64,000 bases of DNA from an uncultured Erythrobacter sp. (lineage in GTDB: Bacteria > Pseudomonadota > Alphaproteobacteria > Sphingomonadales > Sphingomonadaceae): NCBI RefSeq assembly GCF_947499705.1, contig NZ_CANMPJ010000001.1, forward strand, positions 841,501 to 905,500. The letters are read 5' to 3'. The notes beneath the pieces are model-generated. The model did no database searches. It had not been told where the DNA came from and saw nothing but the letters and a program-made list of their open reading frames with translations. Positions 55,568 to 64,000 of this stretch are shown here, piece after piece. Both the position numbers and the translations under genes were made by a program. Numbering within the stretch: position 1 is the first letter of the stretch; every line of letters starts with the position of its first letter.

Positions 55568-55612
55568 CTCCGGTCGATTCACAAGCCTGTGTTGGAAGGC
55601 TATAGCACCGGT

Positions 55613-56245
55613 ATGGGCGGATTTGGTTCAGGACGGCGCTTTGGCGATCCGGTCGCAGAGGAAGCGCTGCGCATCGATATCGCGTGGATGGTGCGGACAA
55701 AGCGTGCGGTACCTGGTTCGGAAGTTTGGGGCAGTCTTAGCTGGACGTGCGGCGGTGAGCCTTCCGGCAATATCAATTACACTTGCGACATGACCGATCT
55801 GGAGAATGCAATTCTGGAGCTGCGCTTCAAAGTGACCCGCCGTTCGACCGGGCAATCGACTGATCACGTTCAATGCATTCAACTGAGCTATACGGAGCCT
55901 AATTTCGGCGGAAAACGCTGGTGGATGCATTGCCCCAGAATGGGGGAGCGTGTCGGCAAGCTCTATTGCCCGGCTGGTGCTGAGTTGTTCGCCAGTCGCA
56001 AGGCCTACAGCATCGGATACCGCTCACAGCGCATCACTAGACGCGATGCGGTATTCGAGCGCCTGTTTCGTATCCAAAAGAAGCTAGGGTGTGAGGAGGG
56101 TTGGGGAAACTGGATCACCCGACCGAAGGGGATGCATCACCGGACCTTTGAGCGCTATCTTGATGAGTATGAGTATCTGGACGGGCTTTGTGCAGTTGAG
56201 ATGATGCAGGTGATCGGTATCTTGCAAGCCATGGAGAAGCGGTGA
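55613..56245 (+). CDS. GGFGSGR-family protein, zinc-knuckle residues lost
   Basis: About 210 residues. MGGFGSGRRFG, DIAWMVRTKRAVPGS, GGKRWWMHCPRMGERVGKLYCP and YSIGYRSQR match a family common in alphaproteobacteria. In the usual family the segment after the LYLP-like strand is FACRxCxxLxY; here it reads FASRKAYSIGY, so both Cys are gone, although other Cys (HCP, LYCP) remain. Its function is unknown. ATG 55613 matches the usual start; GTG 55589 would add eight residues. Confidence 0.7.
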   Translation: MGGFGSGRRFGDPVAEEALRIDIAWMVRTKRAVPGSEVWGSLSWTCGGEPSGNINYTCDMTDLENAILELRFKVTRRSTGQSTDHVQCIQLSYTEPNFGGKRWWMHCPRMGERVGKLYCPAGAELFASRKAYSIGYRSQRITRRDAVFERLFRIQKKLGCEEGWGNWITRPKGMHHRTFERYLDEYEYLDGLCAVEMMQVIGILQAMEKR

Positions 56246-56736
56246 GGCGACAGAAATCGTCAAAAATTTTTCGCGGCATTTGGCCCCATTTTTTATCTCA
56301 ATTCATGGAGTTCTCGACCCCAACTCCACATCGTCGACCGTATGTAGCCTGTTGTAGCGCACTTCGCATGCCTCTGGCGCGTCTCACTCACTTGTAGACT
56401 AGTCCTATATGAACCTTGGTGAGACCAGAGCGAAAAGGGCATAGGACAACTACCCCTGCCTCTGGATGCGAATACGCGATCCGATAGCAAGGGCAGTCCG
56501 GCCACTTTGCGCTCTAATCGGAGAGGTATGAACCTCGGAGCCGACCGTCGCTTAAGGGCACTTCTGGTCGTTAGGTCGCCAGATGCTTGGCAGTTGCTTT
56601 CGGGGCTGTCCTAAACCCCGCCGGTCGCCCCTCTGCCTTTCGGACTGGGCTTCCCAATTTGACCGGACCCCTTCTGGTATTGGGATACTGCCTGGCCGCC
56701 AGAGTATTGAGCCAACTCAGCCAGACAGGAAACGGC
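56246..56736. other. Gene-free stretch inside the island
   Basis: No convincing gene is seen. A TATGAACCT motif occurs twice (near 56408 and 56527), each followed at the same distance by GGGCA, which suggests an old, partly decayed repeat. It is probably the remains of former genes or the control region of the reverse-strand HTH gene. Confidence 0.35.
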
Positions 56737-56916
56737 TTAAGCGTTTGAGCAAAATGCCGCTTCGAGTTCGGAGCGCCGAAAATACATCGAGCGCCCTTTG
56801 CGGATGACAGGCAAGTGACCCTGCTCAACCAAGTGATAAACTTGGCGCTGCGTGATCATTCCACCCGTCTCTTGTTCGACGGCTTTTGCACCTTTGAGCA
56901 GGTCTTCAGCAAGCAT
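56737..56916 (-). CDS. Small excisionase-like helix-turn-helix protein
   Basis: This 59-residue protein (MLAEDLLKGAKAVEQETG...) has MITQRQVYHLVEQGHLPVIRKGR followed by MYFRRSELEAAF, the layout of MerR/excisionase-type winged HTH domains (AlpA/Xis). ATG 56916 follows AAAGGAAG. It lies back to back with the genes leading to the integrase and is a candidate excision factor of the island. Confidence 0.75.
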   Translation of the reverse strand: MLAEDLLKGAKAVEQETGGMITQRQVYHLVEQGHLPVIRKGRSMYFRRSELEAAFCSNA

Positions 56917-57031
56917 CGTTCTTCCTTTGTGCACAGATAGATACAGGTATAACCAAAATGACCTTTACAGTTGCACTCTCTCCGCGCAAGAGGATAGGGC
57001 TACACCCGTATCCAAAGGTGGGGAAAACTGG

Positions 57032-57658
57032 GTGAAATTGAGTTATGGGCAACTGGAGGCGATATTGGCGGCCTATCTTGAGGTTCATCCCGATAAGCGT
57101 TCAACCTTCCGTTCGAGAATGAAGCAGCTTCAGAGGCTAGAATTTCCGAAGGGTGTGAATATCGGGCGAGGCGTCAGAATGACATATACAGCCGAACATC
57201 TTCTCCAGCTCGCCGTGGCATTCGAGATCATCGGGACGGGGCTGGCTGCGAAGGCTGCGACCGATCTTGTGGCGGAGTATTGGGAGCGATTCCAAGCAGC
57301 CTTTGGTCGGGCCTACTCTAGACTGGGCTACAACACAGACTTTGAGACTTTTGTCTGTGTCGCGGGGCAGCCGCCAGTGCCACCCCAAGCTCGGAGCGAC
57401 TTTTTTGTTTCAGTGCACGACCTGACTTCGCTGACTGAGCAAGTTCTCTGCTTCCCTCGACCGGACGCGGTTTCGAGGGCCGGAATGCAGATAATTCGTG
57501 CAGACTACTTGCTGGAGCGGGTCAACCGGCTTGCTCGCGACGTTGGTCAGGTTGGTCGCCCCAAATGGGCTCCTGAGTATCGAACGTGGGCGAGGAAGCG
57601 CGACGAAGATCAAAAGCTATGGGACCACGCCGATGGTGGCCCGCCGATCCCGTTCTAG
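57032..57658 (+). CDS. Unknown protein upstream of the integrase
   Basis: This 208-residue protein starts at GTG 57032. It begins VKLSYGQLEAILAAYLEVHPDKRSTFRSRM (in parts), probably an HTH-like helical domain, then MTYTAEHLLQLAVAFEIIGTGLAAK. No signal or membrane segment is seen. It lies nine bases before the integrase gene on the same strand, so it may regulate it. The family is not recognised. Confidence 0.6.
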   Translation: MKLSYGQLEAILAAYLEVHPDKRSTFRSRMKQLQRLEFPKGVNIGRGVRMTYTAEHLLQLAVAFEIIGTGLAAKAATDLVAEYWERFQAAFGRAYSRLGYNTDFETFVCVAGQPPVPPQARSDFFVSVHDLTSLTEQVLCFPRPDAVSRAGMQIIRADYLLERVNRLARDVGQVGRPKWAPEYRTWARKRDEDQKLWDHADGGPPIPF

Positions 57659-57667
57659 GAGACCCAA

Positions 57668-58831
57668 ATGACAGCTATCCGTAAGCGTGAGTGGTTATCT
57701 CCCAAAGGCCAGAAGAAGACCGCTTGGTTGGTCGATTACAAAGACCAACACGGTAAGCGACGGGCGCGGCAATTCCCGACTAAGAAAGAGGCGGAAGCCT
57801 ATTCTGATCGAGCGAGGGATGAGATCAGGCAGGGTAGGCATACCCATGATCGGGACAGCATCACGGTGGCTGTTGCCGCTGATCTGTGGATTGCGGCTAG
57901 TGACGCCGAGGGGCTGGAGCGGAGCACAATCAAGCGGTATCGCGAGTTGGCGAAGCTGCATATTGCTCCAAAATTTGGAGAACTGAAGCTGTCGCAGCTT
58001 TCAAAGGCCCAAGTGGTCGAATGGCGGCAGGAGTTGTTGATCGAGAAGTCCCGTTCGATGGCAAGCAAAATCATCCGGGCGCTGTCCGCAATCCTAAACA
58101 ATGCGATGGAGATTGGCGCGATCAGCCAGAATGTCGCATCGGATGTGAAAGTCGGAAGGGCAAAGCGTGAAGCTGCGCGGGTCGAGCCGCCAGCGCGGAC
58201 AGACCTGAAGAAGATGATCGAGGCGGCAACTGACAATGAGCGCCCGTTTTTACTGACCGCTATCACCATGGGACTTCGCTCATCTGAGCTGCGCGGGCTG
58301 TGCTGGCGCGATGTTGACCTGAAGGTGGGGACGCTGACTGTTCGCCAGCGGGCCGATGAATGGGGCGTTCTCGGCCCGCCAAAAAGCGAGGCAGGACGGC
58401 GGACAATTCCGATGCCACCTCAACTGGTTGCAGAGCTGACTAGGTGGAAACTGCGCTGCAGACCCAGCCATAAAGGGCTTGTCTTTCCCAGCGTTGTAGG
58501 AACTCCACTAAGGCACAATAACGTTCTGCGGCGGCTCTACTTCCCATTGCAGGTTAGGGCAGGGCTGGGAGTGCCCAAGCTGAACAAGAGTGGCCAGCCC
58601 ATCATCGATAATGAGGGCAATCCGGTTCTCACCGGGAAATACCGGTTTCACGCTCTACGTCACGCGGCTGCGAGCGGCTGGATTGCGAGCAAGATTGATT
58701 TGAAGCGTCTACAGGTTTGGATTGGTCACGAGAGCATTCAGCTAACGCTCGACACCTATGGGCATTTGCTGGCTGATCAGGAACGCGACGCCGAGTTGGC
58801 TATGCTCGCCAGCCGAGATTTGTTCGCCTGA
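57668..58831 (+). CDS. Tyrosine recombinase (phage-type integrase)
   Basis: This 387-residue protein has an N-terminal AP2-like arm-binding region (WLVDYKDQHGKRRARQF), a core-binding SAM-like domain and a catalytic domain with Arg204, H328-A-L-R331-H, His354 in GHESI and nucleophile Tyr364 in DTYGHLL. It probably moves the island. It points away from tRNA-Met, unlike the usual int-next-to-tRNA layout. Confidence 0.93.
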   Translation: MTAIRKREWLSPKGQKKTAWLVDYKDQHGKRRARQFPTKKEAEAYSDRARDEIRQGRHTHDRDSITVAVAADLWIAASDAEGLERSTIKRYRELAKLHIAPKFGELKLSQLSKAQVVEWRQELLIEKSRSMASKIIRALSAILNNAMEIGAISQNVASDVKVGRAKREAARVEPPARTDLKKMIEAATDNERPFLLTAITMGLRSSELRGLCWRDVDLKVGTLTVRQRADEWGVLGPPKSEAGRRTIPMPPQLVAELTRWKLRCRPSHKGLVFPSVVGTPLRHNNVLRRLYFPLQVRAGLGVPKLNKSGQPIIDNEGNPVLTGKYRFHALRHAAASGWIASKIDLKRLQVWIGHESIQLTLDTYGHLLADQERDAELAMLASRDLFA

Positions 58832-59071
58832 AAGGCGACTGACCGCTAACGACCCAGAAACGGACGTTCAGTAAGGACGCATTGGACACTGCCTTGTGAA
58901 TTTGCTCCGAGTGCTCAACATCCCTGTGTCGTACCCCTCCATTCCAAGCAGCCATTCACGCAGCCTTTCCTGTCTTGTAAAAATGGCCACCAAATTCATA
59001 TTTCACTTTTAAGAACTTGACTCCTTGGTCTCAGTATTGATGCTGGCTCTCGAAAACAGGGGTTTTCACTT
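58832..59071. other. Intergenic region between integrase and RHS genes
   Basis: No gene and no copy of the tRNA-Met 3' end are seen. It is AT-rich near 58978-59040, with a TTGACT that may belong to the promoter of the 59072 gene. Confidence 0.35.
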
Positions 59072-59668
59072 ATGAGTCGCAAGCATTTTGTGGCAGGCTT
59101 AGTGCTTGCCTCTCTTCCAATTACTCTAGCCCACGGGCAGGCGAGCACAAAGACGTATACTTACGACGAACTTGGTCGATTGATTAAGGTCGAGGTTGCC
59201 AATGGCTCGCAAAATGGCGAGCAGCGCGACTATGCATATGACAGGTCCGACAATCGAACGCAGGTGAATTCTACCGGAGCAGATGGCGGAACACCGTCAT
59301 CGTCTTGCGCGCTGAGTTCAGTTGGATGGACTACTGTGCAGGGTTCTTACGGCATCGCGCGTGTTTTTCCGCCAACGCCCGCTGGCTGCGGATTTCCGGT
59401 AGAATTGAGCGCCACGATTACAGTCGAAAGTGGCCAGATATCAGGCCCAGAGCTCACTGCGATCCAAGACTCAGTCTTGTGGATCGGCGGCGATACTTTG
59501 CAGTCCACTGATTTCGCCAAGTCGATGGCCTTTGGGCCAGCTGCGACTGACGTGAGTACTCCAGATGACTACGTTCTGAAGGTAACTTGGAGCACAACAA
59601 CCAGCAATGTGACCTTTGATACGCCGGGGCCGGCATTTGCGCTCGTCACCGTAACACCGGAACCGTAA
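59072..59668 (+). CDS. Secreted protein with a single YD-repeat pair
   Basis: This 198-residue protein has a signal peptide ending in LAHGQ. TYTYDELGRLIKVEVANG and DYAYDRSDNRTQVN are RHS/YD repeats. A beta-rich domain rich in Ser/Thr follows (SVGWTTVQGS...). It is a short YD protein, perhaps a fragment or an accessory of the large RHS proteins downstream. Confidence 0.75.
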   Translation: MSRKHFVAGLVLASLPITLAHGQASTKTYTYDELGRLIKVEVANGSQNGEQRDYAYDRSDNRTQVNSTGADGGTPSSSCALSSVGWTTVQGSYGIARVFPPTPAGCGFPVELSATITVESGQISGPELTAIQDSVLWIGGDTLQSTDFAKSMAFGPAATDVSTPDDYVLKVTWSTTTSNVTFDTPGPAFALVTVTPEP

Positions 59669-59689
59669 CGCCGAATTAGGGAGGCCGAA

Positions 59690-60088
59690 ATGCCTGGAAA
59701 TCTAACAACCTCGATCTCGGCTTCGGCATTGGTCTGCTCCGTCGTTCTTGGCGTCGGGTCCGCAACCGTTGCGAGCGCACAGGACGACGGCGCAAACGGT
59801 CAAGGTCAGAATTCATCATACGTCTGCATGGTCCGAGATGGGCCAGACGCAGACGGTGCGAGTGTGACCCGTATCAAGGTTCCTCTGGCTGAGGAGCAAT
59901 GGCTTACAGGTAGGGGCTTTCGCCGCTCCAGCTGTGACAAAGCAGAGACTTGGCTGCGCACGATGCGGCCTTCGATGTGCGCGGTTTCAGAAGTTGGTGA
60001 TCCAGCGTTCGAATCAGAAGTGAGGAATTGGCACGGCCTCTCGCCCGCTGAAATCTGCGATCTGGCCGCTAAGCTTCCAGGCGGTTGA
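59690..60088 (+). CDS. Small secreted hypothetical protein
   Basis: This 132-residue protein has a signal peptide (cut after VASAQ, about residue 31) and several Cys residues (YVCMVRDG, SSCDKAE, MCAVSE, EICDLA). GTGTGAGACCC-like GC-rich context is ordinary; no domain is recognised. It lies between the two YD/RHS genes on the same strand and may be an accessory or immunity-type protein, but there is no direct evidence. Confidence 0.6.
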   Translation: MPGNLTTSISASALVCSVVLGVGSATVASAQDDGANGQGQNSSYVCMVRDGPDADGASVTRIKVPLAEEQWLTGRGFRRSSCDKAETWLRTMRPSMCAVSEVGDPAFESEVRNWHGLSPAEICDLAAKLPGG

Positions 60089-60133
60089 TAACCACTTCAC
60101 GAGCCTCCGTTTCAGGTTGAACAATCACCGGGT

Positions 60134-62071
60134 ATGCAAATGAACATCAGTGTTTCCAAGTCTGCTCTCGTCTCCGTCTCGACGGTTGCATTGCTCATGC
60201 ATACCGCTGTGTCACTCGCTCAGGATGCACCACCGCCGCCCGAGCAAGATACCGAGTCATCGACCGGGGTGAGCCTAGTTTCCGGCGGCTATTCAACCAG
60301 CGCAACTGACGTATCGATTGGTCAAGGTGAGTTTCCGCAAGCGCTCACTTTGAGCCGGGAATACTCAAGCAGCATGCACAAGACGCATGGCACTAATGAT
60401 GGGATTCTAAGCTGGGGATGGTCCACCAATCTTACGATGTACATCACAGTAGGCGAGCTCGGAGGGGGCGACTATCCACCTGATGAACCAGTAATCGATA
60501 ACGAGCGCTACCCTTGGCGATACGGGATTGCCCAAGGCACCAGCACGCTGGCTTCGTTTGTCGAACTCGATCCCAACTCACCCATAGATCCACATGTGGG
60601 GCCAAATTACGAAGGGCCGTTCGGCGTCTGGGGCGATCCCTTTCCGGGCTCATTGGTGCGAACGGGTAACGAGCTGATCTTCACCGCCATCAATGGTACG
60701 AAGCACATCTTCGAAGAGGGAAGTCAGCAGATTTTGCGGGACAATAGTCCTGCTTTCAGAACGCGGCTCGAAGCAAAAGACGGTACGGTATTGACCTTTC
60801 ACGGCAAGCGGGGTGCCGACGCCGTCTTCAGCAATCGAGGAATTGCCATTCTTTTTGAGTTCGACCCGAATGTCACGACACAGCTGGGTCCTACTGATCC
60901 CGCTTTTCCCATCCTTTGGACGAAGTCATGCGCCGTCAACCTGGTTGAACACTATGTAACCCCGACATCGAGTTGCCCTGCGGGCGTTCCGTCTGTTTCA
61001 TACCAGCATAGTACGCTGCCGAACGGTTTCCGAGTCTTGGCCAGCGTGACCGATCAGCTGAATAACCAAACGACCTATGAATACACTGCAGACGAGCAGC
61101 TCGAATGCGTCAAGCTACCCGGCCAGTCATCCTGTCAAATCTTCAACCATTACTCGAATTGCATGCCGATACCGAACGAGCCGACCAATTTTTCAATGAA
61201 CTCGTTTCAGCAGGTCTATCGCCAGGATCTGATCACCGGCGAATCTATCAACTATGATTTTGATACGTCGCGGTATTGCCCGCTCAAGCCGCCAGGTAGC
61301 GGCCCATATTCCGCACCTGAAAGTGCAGATGTCACGATGACCTATGCGGATGGTTCGACCAAGACCGTTCGTGCCTCTTACGAAGGTCTTCCGCGCAAGA
61401 TCACCGACGCACTCGGTCGTGAGACGACCATGATTCACGGCATCGAGAACTTTGCCAATCGCGAAATTCATCTCACTGAGGTTATCGCTGAAGAGGGCAA
61501 CAGTTGGAATTACGATTACCACGGCACTGGCCAGGTCACCAAAACAACCATTAAGCCCAAGTCAGGCTCTGGAAGCCAGGTTTGGGAAACGGTCTATGGC
61601 GGTGCGGATGTCTGCCACCAACCCACCGCACAGATCGATGCTGAAGGCAATCAGACCGACATCGTTTACGACACCACGCATTGCGGCATCCTCAAGCGGA
61701 CACTTCCCGCTGCCGCTCTAGGTAGTCCAAGGCCCGAGACGCGTTACACTTGGGCTCCGAAATACGCTTGGATCAAGAACTCAAGCGGAGGATTTTCGCA
61801 GGCTGTTGGTGAGGTCCAGGTGCTGGTTTCTGAGGAATTCTGCCGAACAAGCACCTACACCAATGGTGCCTGCGAAGCTGGCGCGGGCGATCTGGTCGTC
61901 ACCACCTACGAGTACCAGCAAGGCAACGCCACTAAAGGCAGCAACCTGTTTCGTGTTGGCATGGCAGTGAATGCCGACGGGCAAACGCTGCGGACCTGCT
62001 ACGGGCTTGACTATTTCGGGCGACAAATTTCCGAGACACAGCCCAAGGCTGGACTGGCGAGCTGTCAGTGA
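60134..62071 (+). CDS. RHS-type protein, N-terminal half with its own signal peptide
   Basis: This 645-residue protein has a signal peptide ending at VSLAQ, a proline-rich linker, then GYSTSATDVSIGQGEFPQALTLSREYSSS and WGWSTNLTMYI, the start of an RHS/DUF6531-like shell. A few YD-type motifs appear in the second half (TYEYTADEQLECV, TTYEYQQG, GLDYFGRQIS). It ends at TGA 62069-62071, overlapping the GTG of the next gene. The shell therefore seems to be divided between two polypeptides. ATG 60140 is an alternative start. Confidence 0.85.
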   Translation: MQMNISVSKSALVSVSTVALLMHTAVSLAQDAPPPPEQDTESSTGVSLVSGGYSTSATDVSIGQGEFPQALTLSREYSSSMHKTHGTNDGILSWGWSTNLTMYITVGELGGGDYPPDEPVIDNERYPWRYGIAQGTSTLASFVELDPNSPIDPHVGPNYEGPFGVWGDPFPGSLVRTGNELIFTAINGTKHIFEEGSQQILRDNSPAFRTRLEAKDGTVLTFHGKRGADAVFSNRGIAILFEFDPNVTTQLGPTDPAFPILWTKSCAVNLVEHYVTPTSSCPAGVPSVSYQHSTLPNGFRVLASVTDQLNNQTTYEYTADEQLECVKLPGQSSCQIFNHYSNCMPIPNEPTNFSMNSFQQVYRQDLITGESINYDFDTSRYCPLKPPGSGPYSAPESADVTMTYADGSTKTVRASYEGLPRKITDALGRETTMIHGIENFANREIHLTEVIAEEGNSWNYDYHGTGQVTKTTIKPKSGSGSQVWETVYGGADVCHQPTAQIDAEGNQTDIVYDTTHCGILKRTLPAAALGSPRPETRYTWAPKYAWIKNSSGGFSQAVGEVQVLVSEEFCRTSTYTNGACEAGAGDLVVTTYEYQQGNATKGSNLFRVGMAVNADGQTLRTCYGLDYFGRQISETQPKAGLASCQ

Positions 62072-64000
62072 GGGCGCGCGGCTTGAGAGGCATCGCTTCC
62101 GCGCTCACGCTTGCAGCGACCGGGTTAGCACTCTCGCTGCCTAGCATAGCCGTCGCACAGGCAACGGCATCGGACTATACCTCAGCTACGCGTTACGATG
62201 ATCTTGGCCGGGTCGTCGGCACAATCGCACCCGATCCCGATGGAACAGGTCCGAGCAAACACCTCGCCACCCGAACAACCTATGATGTGCGCGGCAATGT
62301 CGTGAAAGTCGAGACAGGCGAGCTCGCGAATTGGCATAGCGAACACATTGACCCACATAGTGTCGCTTGGGATGGCGATTTCACGGTCCATACGACCATC
62401 GAAACGACCTATGACAACCTCAATCGCAAGCTGACCGACAAGGTCACCGGTTCGGACAATGTTGCGGTCGGCCTTACCCAATACAGCTATGATGATGTCG
62501 GACGGCTTGAATGCACAGCCGTCCGGATGGATCCGAACAACTATGCAACGCTGCCACTCAACGCATGCAGCCACCCAAGCTCAACGCCTCCCGGTGTTGC
62601 CAGGGACCGTATTTCCCAGACGATCTACGATGCCGCTGGTCAGGTACTGCAGATCAAGAGCGCAGTTGGCATTGACGGCGTTAAACGAACCGATGCGACC
62701 TACACCTATACCGGCAACGGTCAGATCGAGCATCTAATTGATGCTAATGGGAACAAGGCTAAGCTCGAGTATGACGGCTATGATCGTCAGGTCGCATGGA
62801 TTTTCCCCGCCAAGACTGGGCACAATCCCGCAGACTTTGACGATACAACCCACGCCAGCGCGCTCGGTAGTGCGGGCAGTCTGAGCTCCACCGACAAAGA
62901 AGAATACACCTACGACAAAAATGGCAACCGTTTGACGCTGAAGAAGCGCGACGACACGATCATCAACTACGAGTACGATGATCTAAATCGGATGACCAAG
63001 AAGACGATCCCTGATCGCGGGGGATTGGGCTCCATCCACGAGCGCAATGTCGTCTACGAATACGATCTGCGCGGGTTGCAGACCGTCGCGAAGTTTGAAG
63101 GGTCTTCGGAAGAAATCGAAGTTCAGTATGACGGGTTTGGCCGTCCCACCTTCAGCCAAACGACAATGGGCGGCCCCACGCACGCCAAGTCGCTCACCTA
63201 CGGCTACGATGCCAATGGCAACCGCACCAGCCTCACTTTTGGGTCAACAATCAATTCAACGTTCACGTACACTTATGATGCTGGCAACCGGCCTGATCAG
63301 ATCACAGACCCTTACGGCATTGCGCTGGTCGATTTCGAATACAACGAACGGAGTGAGCTAACGCAGGCAGCCAAGTACTCATTGGCCCCCGATCAGTCTT
63401 GGACCTATGATCCTGTGGGCCGCATGGCCTCGGCCTCAATCGACGCGCCAGGAACAGCTATCGGCGTAACCTGGTCGTACACCCGCAACCCCGCGTCACA
63501 AATCCTGACCGAGGCACAATCCAACGATGTATATAGCTGGGACGGCGCGGCGAATGCGAACACGCCATACACGGTCAACGGGCTCAATCAGTACACTGCG
63601 GTGGGTGTTGCAAGCTTCGCTTACGATCCTAACGGCAACCTGACGGACGATGGCGAATACACCTATCTCTACGACGTCGAGAACCGCTTGGTTGAAATGC
63701 GGCACAAGGGCACAACAACGGGCTGCAGCGCGGGCAATCTGGCGGCTGAACTGTTCTACGATCCGCTGGGACGGCTATACAAAACGGCGAATTACTCCTG
63801 CAACACGCTGACCGAAAGCCGCCTCTATCACTACGATGGCGATGCTTTGGTAGAAGAGTACGACCTCGCCAACAACATCCTTGCTCGCCACATCCACGGC
63901 CCCGCCGCCGGGGTAGACGATCCGCTGGTGACCTATGAGCACCATAACCTCACAGTCGGCTTTGCGCTGTTCCTCCAGCGCGATGCGCGCGGATCAATCG
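62068..64000 (+). CDS. RHS/YD-repeat protein, second half, signal peptide (partial)
   Basis: GTG 62068 (GTGA overlap with the gene before) starts a frame that stays open to the window end. A signal peptide (LRGIASALTLAATGLALSLPSIAVAQ in parts) is followed by many YD repeats: TRYDDLGRVVG, TYDNLNRKL, YSYDDVGRLE, YDGYDRQV, YTYDKNGNRLT, YEYDDLNRMTK and TYGYDANGNRTS. The last visible part, RHIHGPAAGVDDPLVTYE, resembles the RHS core before the variable C-terminus. Any toxin domain and immunity gene would lie to the right of the window. Confidence 0.85.
   Translation, partial: MRARGLRGIASALTLAATGLALSLPSIAVAQATASDYTSATRYDDLGRVVGTIAPDPDGTGPSKHLATRTTYDVRGNVVKVETGELANWHSEHIDPHSVAWDGDFTVHTTIETTYDNLNRKLTDKVTGSDNVAVGLTQYSYDDVGRLECTAVRMDPNNYATLPLNACSHPSSTPPGVARDRISQTIYDAAGQVLQIKSAVGIDGVKRTDATYTYTGNGQIEHLIDANGNKAKLEYDGYDRQVAWIFPAKTGHNPADFDDTTHASALGSAGSLSSTDKEEYTYDKNGNRLTLKKRDDTIINYEYDDLNRMTKKTIPDRGGLGSIHERNVVYEYDLRGLQTVAKFEGSSEEIEVQYDGFGRPTFSQTTMGGPTHAKSLTYGYDANGNRTSLTFGSTINSTFTYTYDAGNRPDQITDPYGIALVDFEYNERSELTQAAKYSLAPDQSWTYDPVGRMASASIDAPGTAIGVTWSYTRNPASQILTEAQSNDVYSWDGAANANTPYTVNGLNQYTAVGVASFAYDPNGNLTDDGEYTYLYDVENRLVEMRHKGTTTGCSAGNLAAELFYDPLGRLYKTANYSCNTLTESRLYHYDGDALVEEYDLANNILARHIHGPAAGVDDPLVTYEHHNLTVGFALFLQRDARGSI

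Larger units (their letters stand above)
49289..58831. mobile_element. Probable genomic island beside tRNA-Met, carrying a Type I R-M system
   Basis: The stretch from the 3' end of tRNA-Met to the tyrosine recombinase holds accessory genes only: a P-loop protein, hsdM, hsdS, a nested PD-(D/E)XK-like gene, hsdR, a GGFGSGR protein, a reverse-strand excisionase-like HTH, an unknown protein and the integrase. Several parts are AT-richer than the core genes. No repeat of the tRNA 3' end was found in 58832-59071, so the right border may lie beyond the RHS genes or the attachment site is elsewhere. The borders are inference. Confidence 0.6.

Noticed and set aside
1..64000. CRISPR array or insertion sequence with terminal repeats
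   Set aside because: No regularly spaced repeats and no transposase frame were seen.

Overview
The window is GC-rich chromosomal DNA from an alphaproteobacterium, most likely the family Erythrobacteraceae (Sphingomonadales). The evidence is the rpsB-tsf-pyrH-frr-uppS-cdsA-dxr-rseP-bamA-ompH-fabZ order, GTTC-N7-GTTC LexA boxes of the alphaproteobacterial kind, a c-type cytochrome maturation operon of alphaproteobacterial layout, an RPEPVEG-encoding dispersed repeat, and the sequence character of the housekeeping proteins. This assignment is inference from protein character; no search was run.

Left part (1-13.2 kb): two tandem SOS boxes sit in front of a small membrane-protein gene. They are followed by a long translation/envelope operon (S2, EF-Ts, UMP kinase, ribosome recycling factor, undecaprenyl-PP synthase, CdsA, Dxr, RseP, BamA, OmpH/Skp, FabZ) that is broken by one reverse-strand phosphoesterase gene. 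A structured non-coding stretch precedes rpmE.

Middle (13.2-49.2 kb): mostly ordinary chromosomal genes. These are an SMR exporter, a coupled 2OG-oxygenase/MOSC pair, tRNA-His, a Glu/Leu/Phe/Val dehydrogenase, ccmCDEFGHI, kup, a small SET-domain operon, dapF-mtaB-ftsY-yciB, a GGDEF/EAL protein, an EVE protein, a ThDP enzyme, an LplT-like exporter, pgsA, a Rieske oxygenase with an NTF2-like partner, oxyR, rnd, aspS, acpP-fabF-mltG and a 2H-phosphoesterase.

Right part (49.2-58.8 kb): a probable genomic island starts just after an elongator tRNA-Met gene and ends with a tyrosine recombinase. It carries a P-loop protein, a Type I restriction-modification system (hsdM-hsdS-hsdR), a GGFGSGR-family protein, a small excisionase-like HTH protein and an unknown regulator-like protein. 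Inside the hsd operon a PD-(D/E)XK-like gene lies between a truncated 20-codon copy of the hsdR start and the intact hsdR. The two copies differ almost only at silent sites, so the replacement start probably came from another lineage. This nested arrangement is the most unusual structure in the window.

Far right (59-64 kb): secreted YD/RHS-repeat proteins. One RHS protein is divided into two translationally coupled genes, each with its own signal peptide. The second runs off the end of the window, so its C-terminal (possibly toxic) domain is not visible.
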